Shown here piece after piece: positions 9,274-13,317 of a stretch of 13,317 nt of DNA. The DNA lies in NCBI GenBank assembly GCA_028565635.1, contig JAOXYB010038884.1, positions 1-13,317 of the forward strand, in the 5' to 3' direction. The DNA is from Phoronis ovalis. Taxonomy: Eukaryota; Phoronida; Phoronidae. Under the pieces are notes generated by a model. That model searched no databases. It worked only from the letters and a program-made list of their open reading frames with translations, and had not been told where the DNA came from. The first letter of the stretch is position 1; every line of letters begins with the position of its first letter. The translations under genes were made by a program, and so were the position numbers.

Positions 9274-10543
9274 TTACACAGACAACACATCGGTTTCTAC
9301 GTAGAACACATCACTCAGCAGTGACTTTGGCGTTGTTGACATGATGTCATGAGTTGGCTGGTCTTTCGAAAGACAACATTTAGCCGATTCAGATTGGTCA
9401 GTGAAAATAATTTCTTTTCCACTGTTATTACCATCAGATGCATTCCTGCAAATAGAAGCTGGAGAAACAACATTAGAATCAGCAGTTTGCAAGTTTTCTA
9501 ACTATTTCTGAATATAAAGTTTGTGTTTGTACACTGCAACTCTTAACATGTTTAGTAGAACGAATTTTGTTATATTGCACTCTGTTCTGTTGAGAGGTAC
9601 GTTGCTTGTTTCCTAAGATGGCAATTCTTCCTTTCATGACTTGGTTTTCGGCAATTCCAACAAATGATTTTAGCATGACAGTTTATTTTGATGTGTCCCG
9701 GCTTTAAATTAACAATTATAAGAAATATTCGATCTTTTAGATGAACGATTTACTGATTGACTCAAAGTGGCAGAAACAAGATGTGCATGAGGTTGATGTA
9801 TAGGTGAATTGGGTCGACTATTTTTAGTGCTGAATGTATTTAGCTGAATTTGAAAAGAATTTAATTTCTTTTGGGTTCCCTCAACATTTGTTGTAAATTC
9901 TGATTTAAGCTCTTGAACTCTTTGCTTTTGGTCTTCTATGGAAGTAATTTGGTTACGAACTTTGAGAAATTCGTTAATTTCAGGAAGCAATTTCATCTCA
10001 ATATCTCTTTCTGTTGTAGTTATTTTGTTTTGCACTTCATCAATATCTTTGCAAACAGGCTGAAATGGTATTTCAACTGAATCCAGAAACATCAGAAAAA
10101 TATCAAGGTACTTTACGTTGGGAATAACTTGTTCTTGTAACATTTCAACAATTTTTTCTAATTGAACAACCTTTTGCATAAGCTTCACATAACATTTGCA
10201 TTTTCTGGACACATCGGAAATCTCATCTGTTTTTTCAGATATGGTAAGTGAAGGTTGTTGTTCTTTCTGAGACAGTTTACTTTTTAATGAAGATATTAAA
10301 CCAATGCCGTCCTTGACGCGTGCTTCCAGCTTTTTTGCTTTCGTCATCCACTCTGTGTAAATCGTCTTTGTAACTTTGAATTTTGGTTTGAAGATTGGAG
10401 TTTGTATGTTGTGATGTCGATATTATTTCTAATTGTTCCATGTTTGCTTTTTGTAATTGCTGTATTTGTATTACATCATCCTGTGTTTGTGCCATTAGTG
10501 ACGTGTAGATTGCATTGGTTGTGTATACTGATCCTGGAATTAA
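9274..10543 (-). pseudogene. Decayed coiled-coil plus CCHC zinc-knuckle ORF (Gag or LINE ORF1-like)
   Basis: The protein-like signal changes frame several times. Frame 1 (10495 to about 10335, open back to about 10543) and frame 2 (about 10335-9709) are rich in Q/E/K/L heptads typical of coiled coils. The switch falls at an A6 run (T6 on plus, 10331-10336) and needs a one-base change. Frame 2 stops at TAA 9711-9709 inside a degenerate zinc knuckle whose first Cys is Ser. A third frame (about 9704-9570) holds a complete C-x2-C-x4-H-x4-C knuckle (CWNCRKPSHERKNC, 9662-9621). Coding-like sequence seems to continue in further frames to 9274. A coiled coil followed by two knuckles is typical of retroelement Gag or ORF1. 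An intact host gene with sequencing errors is possible but would need several. Confidence 0.6.
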
Positions 10544-10544
10544 G

Positions 10545-10760
10545 ATACTTTAAAAAAATGTTGGTAGGGGTGTGCGACCCAGGGTAAAAAACCCTGACCC
10601 TGTGATAAATAAAGATCAAAAAAATATACCCTGTCGTGAATGAAAAAACATGAAAATTATACCCTGTTGTGAATAACTGTCCAGAATTAGATGCCTTGTG
10701 TAATTATAAGTGCCCTGTCGAAAATAAATAATAAATGGTTAAAATTTTGACCCCTTTTCA
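10545..10760 (+). mobile_element. Second MITE-like family sharing the GGGGTGTGC head
   Basis: The stretch starts TACTT, then an A7 tract, TGTTGGTAGGGGTGTGCGACCC. It parallels the left ends of the 7.2-8.1 kb elements (TACTC, T-run, GGTGGGGGTGTGCAGCCC). Inside, the recurring phrase is ACCCTGTYGTGAAT (10597, 10628, 10661, then weaker near 10692 and 10711) rather than TTTGGATTGCTACCC. No matching right end was found, so the element is probably truncated or its end is diverged. It abuts the 5' limit of the zinc-knuckle pseudogene. Confidence 0.55.
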
Positions 10761-11261
10761 TTGACTGTAAAGAAATTTTAGATACCATAATAAAAGGAAT
10801 GTGATAAGTTTGGCAACTTCTGGAAACAAAAAACAATCAGTAATAATCGTTCGACATGAAGTTTTATAGTTGGGCCAACCTTTTTGCAACTTGAGTGGTA
10901 TAATTAAGTTGGAGGTTTTGATATGTTTGATGCATTTTAATGCATTTAAATAGGAATTAAAATGCCCTGGTAAAAAAATCACTCTAGACGCGTTTAAGGT
11001 GCCCTTGTCATATATTTGATCAAGAAATTTAAACCTAACTGCCTTAATGTGTGTTTTTTAACCATTTTTATGTGCTTTTGTTCACAAAGATGTCTACCTG
11101 CCACTGATTTGAGTTGAAATCAGATGGATATCTGATCATTACTTCTAAAAGTTCTTCTGAAGCATAGGCTATATAGGTTATTTGGAATTTTTTTGGGAAC
11201 ATTTCAAAAGGTTTTTATTATATAAACTTAGGTAATTTTGTTGATTTGTATAATGGTTATG
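10761..11261. other. Non-coding interval, nothing recognised
   Basis: The sequence is AT-rich with no exon having conserved content. An isolated open frame on the minus strand (10982-10758) shows no family features. Confidence 0.4.
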
Positions 11262-11375
11262 ATTAATTTTGATTTTTTAAATGCTACAAGTTAAGATGTA
11301 AATCGAGGATTCTGGATTATTAATTTTGATTTTTTAAATGCTACAAGTTAAGATGTAAATCGAGGATTCTGGATT
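11262..11375. repeat. Exact 57-bp tandem duplication
   Basis: Bases 11262-11318 and 11319-11375 are identical, starting ATTAATTTTGATTTTTTAAA and ending ATTCTGGATT. Perfect identity in neutral AT-rich DNA suggests a recent duplication or an assembly artefact. Confidence 0.9.
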
Positions 11376-11454
11376 CTATTAGTAGAATTCCCATTCCTTA
11401 CTTATTTTCTTAAAACTACAATTATGTTCACAAAATGTGCCATAACAAAAAAAA

Positions 11455-11560
11455 AAATTTGTTGACACAGTAAATTGTTTACTGGGCTTGTCATGTTTAC
11501 CTCCTTTTAATGAGATAAATTGCTTGCTGGACTGTTCCTATCAATTAGCAGTTCTGTTAT
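11455..11560 (+). repeat. Diverged dispersed repeat, copy A
   Basis: It shares TTGTTTACTGG-S-CTTGTCATGTTTA, then spaced matches (AATTG/ATT..CTGGACTG..TATTAG-AGTT), with copy B at about 12630-12760 in the same orientation. The edges are fuzzy and the family is unknown. Confidence 0.4.
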
Positions 11561-11694
11561 AGACAGCAAACCTATGATGTCTATTGGTTTTGTTTATTTT
11601 CCTTCTTCCTTTCCTTTTTCTCTGTCTAATGTTCAGCAAGATGTGTCTCAAAGACAATTGAGCAAAATGTCACATACATTGGGTGGGCCATTAG

Positions 11695-12101
11695 AGGTCA
11701 TCTAGAGGTCATAAAGATCAACAACAGTAATCTTTATAGGCAGCTATCCTTTCCTTCTTTTTAATTTTCTGAGAGCTGTGTCTTGAAGATGGTCAGAGGA
11801 CTTAAGGTATGGCATTCCAGAGGTAGGCCATTGTTGATCTTGAGGTCAAAAAATCATTTAAAGGTCAAAGATCATTTTCTTAAATTGCTCAAAACATTCC
11901 AAAATATTGGTGCTAAAAGGTCAGATTTTTACTTTTTAATATCTTATAGAGGTGATATGCTATAATTCGAGAACAGTTGATCTTCCTACAACCCTACAAG
12001 TGGCTTGCAGATTGACTTTTTAGTTTTCTAGAGGTCAAGAGGTCAAAATTGCATTAATTTTTCAGAGATTTTCAGGTCATGAAAAGGTTATTTTGAGGTC
12101 A
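11695..12101 (+). promoter_or_regulatory. Cluster of nine AGGTCA nuclear-receptor half-sites
   Basis: AGGTCA occurs, always on the plus strand, at 11695, 11706, 11843, 11862, 11918, 12032, 12040, 12074 and 12096. Pairs form classic direct repeats: DR5 (11695/11706, spacer TCTAG), DR1 with AGATCA (11862/11869) and DR2 (12032/12040). The cluster lies 0.9-1.3 kb upstream of the FDFT1 start. It could be a receptor-bound regulatory region or a decayed AGGTCA-type simple repeat with no function; sequence alone cannot tell. Confidence 0.45.
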
Positions 12102-12919
12102 TTTGGTATAAGGACACAATTTTCCCATCCACTTCTATAGTAATTTCATGTAACTTAAATCATTATAAACATTTCCCAAACATTGCGCGAAGAAAATTAC
12201 CTGTTAAGAACTGAAGATTATTATGTACCCTACTCCCAGTTAATTTTTCATGCAGGCATGACCACCAGCATTTTTTGCTATTCCTCCATGTAGACTACTC
12301 CCAGAAAAATGCAACCTCACAACTGACAAAATTCATAACTTTGCCCTAGCTCAAATAATCCTATCACTAAAAATTTTGGTTTATTTTACTTTAAAAAGCT
12401 AATATTAGTTTCAATCTCTTATATAGTGATTTCCCTTTCAAACAAAAACAAACAAAAAAGCCAGCACCAAGGAGGAAAAAAGAAAAACAAATCGTAAATT
12501 TAAGGTTTTGGTAATATTTTCAGCACGGCCAGTCTTTGCGCCACCACTGCGGTTACATCAATTGTGACCTTCTGCCATTTTTAAGCCCAAAACAAAGGTA
12601 ACTAATTTTGTTAAATTCTTATTGGTAATTTTGTTCTTGTTTTGTCAGTTGTTTACTGGCCTTGTCATGTTTAATTATCTTCTTAAAAAATATATTAATT
12701 TATTTTCCAGACTGATTTTATTTATTAGGAGTTTTGCTATTGTTTTTGTTGAGTTGTGATAGAATTAAGTAAAAAAAAACAAGTGTCCAGTGTTAACCAA
12801 AAGGACTGGGATCACTGTTAAATTCCAAAGGTACCATTTTTTTTTAAGATGATTTAAATATAAATGTACCACAAGCATTCATGAATCGTTATACATATAT
12901 TGTCTGGTTTTCGCTGCAG
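12102..12919. other. FDFT1 upstream region, no gene seen
   Basis: AT-rich sequence with A and T runs and dispersed repeat copy B (about 12630-12760). A polypyrimidine-AG (TTTTCGCTGCAG, ending 12919) could be the acceptor of a 5' UTR exon for FDFT1. No sterol-regulatory element is obvious. Confidence 0.35.
12630..12760 (+). repeat. Diverged dispersed repeat, copy B
   Basis: Partner of the copy at 11455-11560: TTGTTTACTGGCCTTGTCATG is shared with one mismatch, followed by weaker aligned blocks. Confidence 0.4.
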
Positions 12920-12937
12920 ATGTACGAACCTAACTAA
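12920..12937 (+). promoter_or_regulatory. Short upstream ORF before FDFT1
   Basis: ATG-TAC-GAA-CCT-AAC-TAA, a 5-codon ORF starting 62 bases before the FDFT1 ATG and directly after a possible splice acceptor. If it lies in the mature 5' UTR it could reduce initiation at FDFT1. Confidence 0.3.
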
Positions 12938-12981
12938 CTGAAACCATTTTTCTTATACAACACAAGAAAATATAATTTGTG

Positions 12982-13080
12982 ATGGATGTGTTCAAATCTT
13001 TGACTCGCCCAGATGAAGTACTGGCATTGCTGAAGTTTAAGCTGGGACGATGTGAAAGTGTTGTGCCGAAATGTGATTTT
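12982..13080 (+). CDS. FDFT1: Squalene synthase (FDFT1), first coding exon; rest outside window
   Basis: FDFT1 joins two farnesyl diphosphates into presqualene diphosphate and reduces it with NADPH to squalene, the committed step of sterol synthesis, at the ER membrane. This exon has 33 codons from ATG 12982: MDVFKSLTRPDEVLALLKFK, then LGR and a segment ending VVPKCDF, followed by the donor TTT|gtaagt in phase 0. It aligns end to end with the animal squalene synthase N-terminus (human MEFVKCLGHPEEFYNLVRF...VMPKMD), including the P-E/D-E motif, the L-x-x-F-K/R-x-G pattern and V-x-P-K, and the human first exon ends at about the same point. The DxxED catalytic motifs lie in later exons to the right. 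A third MITE copy begins 144 bp into intron 1. Confidence 0.88.
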
Positions 13081-13224
13081 GTAAGTACATGTACAAATAC
13101 AATGATGTCACATACTAAAGCAATTTTGAGTTAAAAATAAAAGGTTTGAAATGTAAAATGTATTAATCAAAACCACTCGACCTACATAATTGAAACTTTG
13201 CACAAATAATCTTTACATCTATAA

Positions 13225-13317
13225 CCGCGGGGGGGGGGGTTACTCAAGGTTTTTTGACTACGGTGATGTGCCGCGGAACCCAATCCAAAATTTTAGCTTG
13301 TGGTAGCAAACCCAATC
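13225..13317 (-). mobile_element. Third copy of the G-run MITE family, truncated by window edge
   Basis: CCGC-G11-TTACTCAAGG, a T6 run, then GACTACGGTGATGTGCCGCG is the reverse complement of the right end of the inner copy (7686-7778), with only about two substitutions and one indel over some 80 bp. It lies in FDFT1 intron 1, reversed relative to the other copies. The flank TCTATAAC(C) (13218-13226) is the predicted target site, to be found again beyond base 13317. Confidence 0.87.

Noticed and set aside
10402-10587. Plus-strand ORF of 61 codons
   Set aside because: Antisense to the coiled-coil frame, and it runs into the mobile element head.
11520-11705. Plus-strand ORF with a pyrimidine-rich acceptor-like stretch before 11637
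   Set aside because: The translation has no family features and overlaps dispersed repeat and AGGTCA sequence.

Overview
The window looks like nuclear DNA from an AT-rich invertebrate animal. It has short, canonical GT-AG introns of about 270-730 bp, metazoan housekeeping genes and dense small transposons. Which phylum is uncertain. A squalene synthase gene argues against sterol-auxotrophic arthropods and nematodes, and a marine deuterostome or lophotrochozoan would fit.

The left half (159-6606, minus strand) is a nearly complete TAF5L gene, encoding a WD40 subunit of the SAGA histone acetyltransferase. I rebuilt 12 coding exons whose phases all agree; they give 526 codons, and only the last part of the gene lies beyond base 1. 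A 32-bp tandem repeat at the very left edge has copied the 5' splice site of exon 12, leaving a ladder of decoy donors.

A 350-bp upstream region (6607-6955) separates TAF5L from a weak divergent plus-strand exon candidate at 6956-7021. Bases 7178-8066 are a nest of MITE-like elements: one copy of a G-run-ended family sits inside another copy of the same family, each with its own 8-9 bp target duplication, and a palindromic micro-insert lies in the outer copy. Their interior is built from about 20 spaced copies of a phrase like TTTGGATTGCTACCC. A third copy starts at 13225 and runs off the right edge.

Bases 8195-8410 (minus) hold the decayed C-terminus of a LINE reverse-transcriptase ORF. Bases 9274-10543 (minus) hold a decayed coiled-coil plus CCHC zinc-knuckle (Gag/ORF1-like) reading frame. 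Directly upstream of that, a second element (10545-10760) shares the GGGGTGTGC..CCC head of the MITE family but carries a different internal phrase.

The right part is mostly non-coding. It contains an exact 57-bp tandem duplication (11262-11375), a cluster of nine same-strand AGGTCA nuclear-receptor half-sites (11695-12101), and the first coding exon of squalene synthase FDFT1 (12982-13080, plus). TAF5L (chromatin and transcription) and FDFT1 (sterol synthesis) have no evident functional link; they are neighbours separated by a transposon-rich interval.
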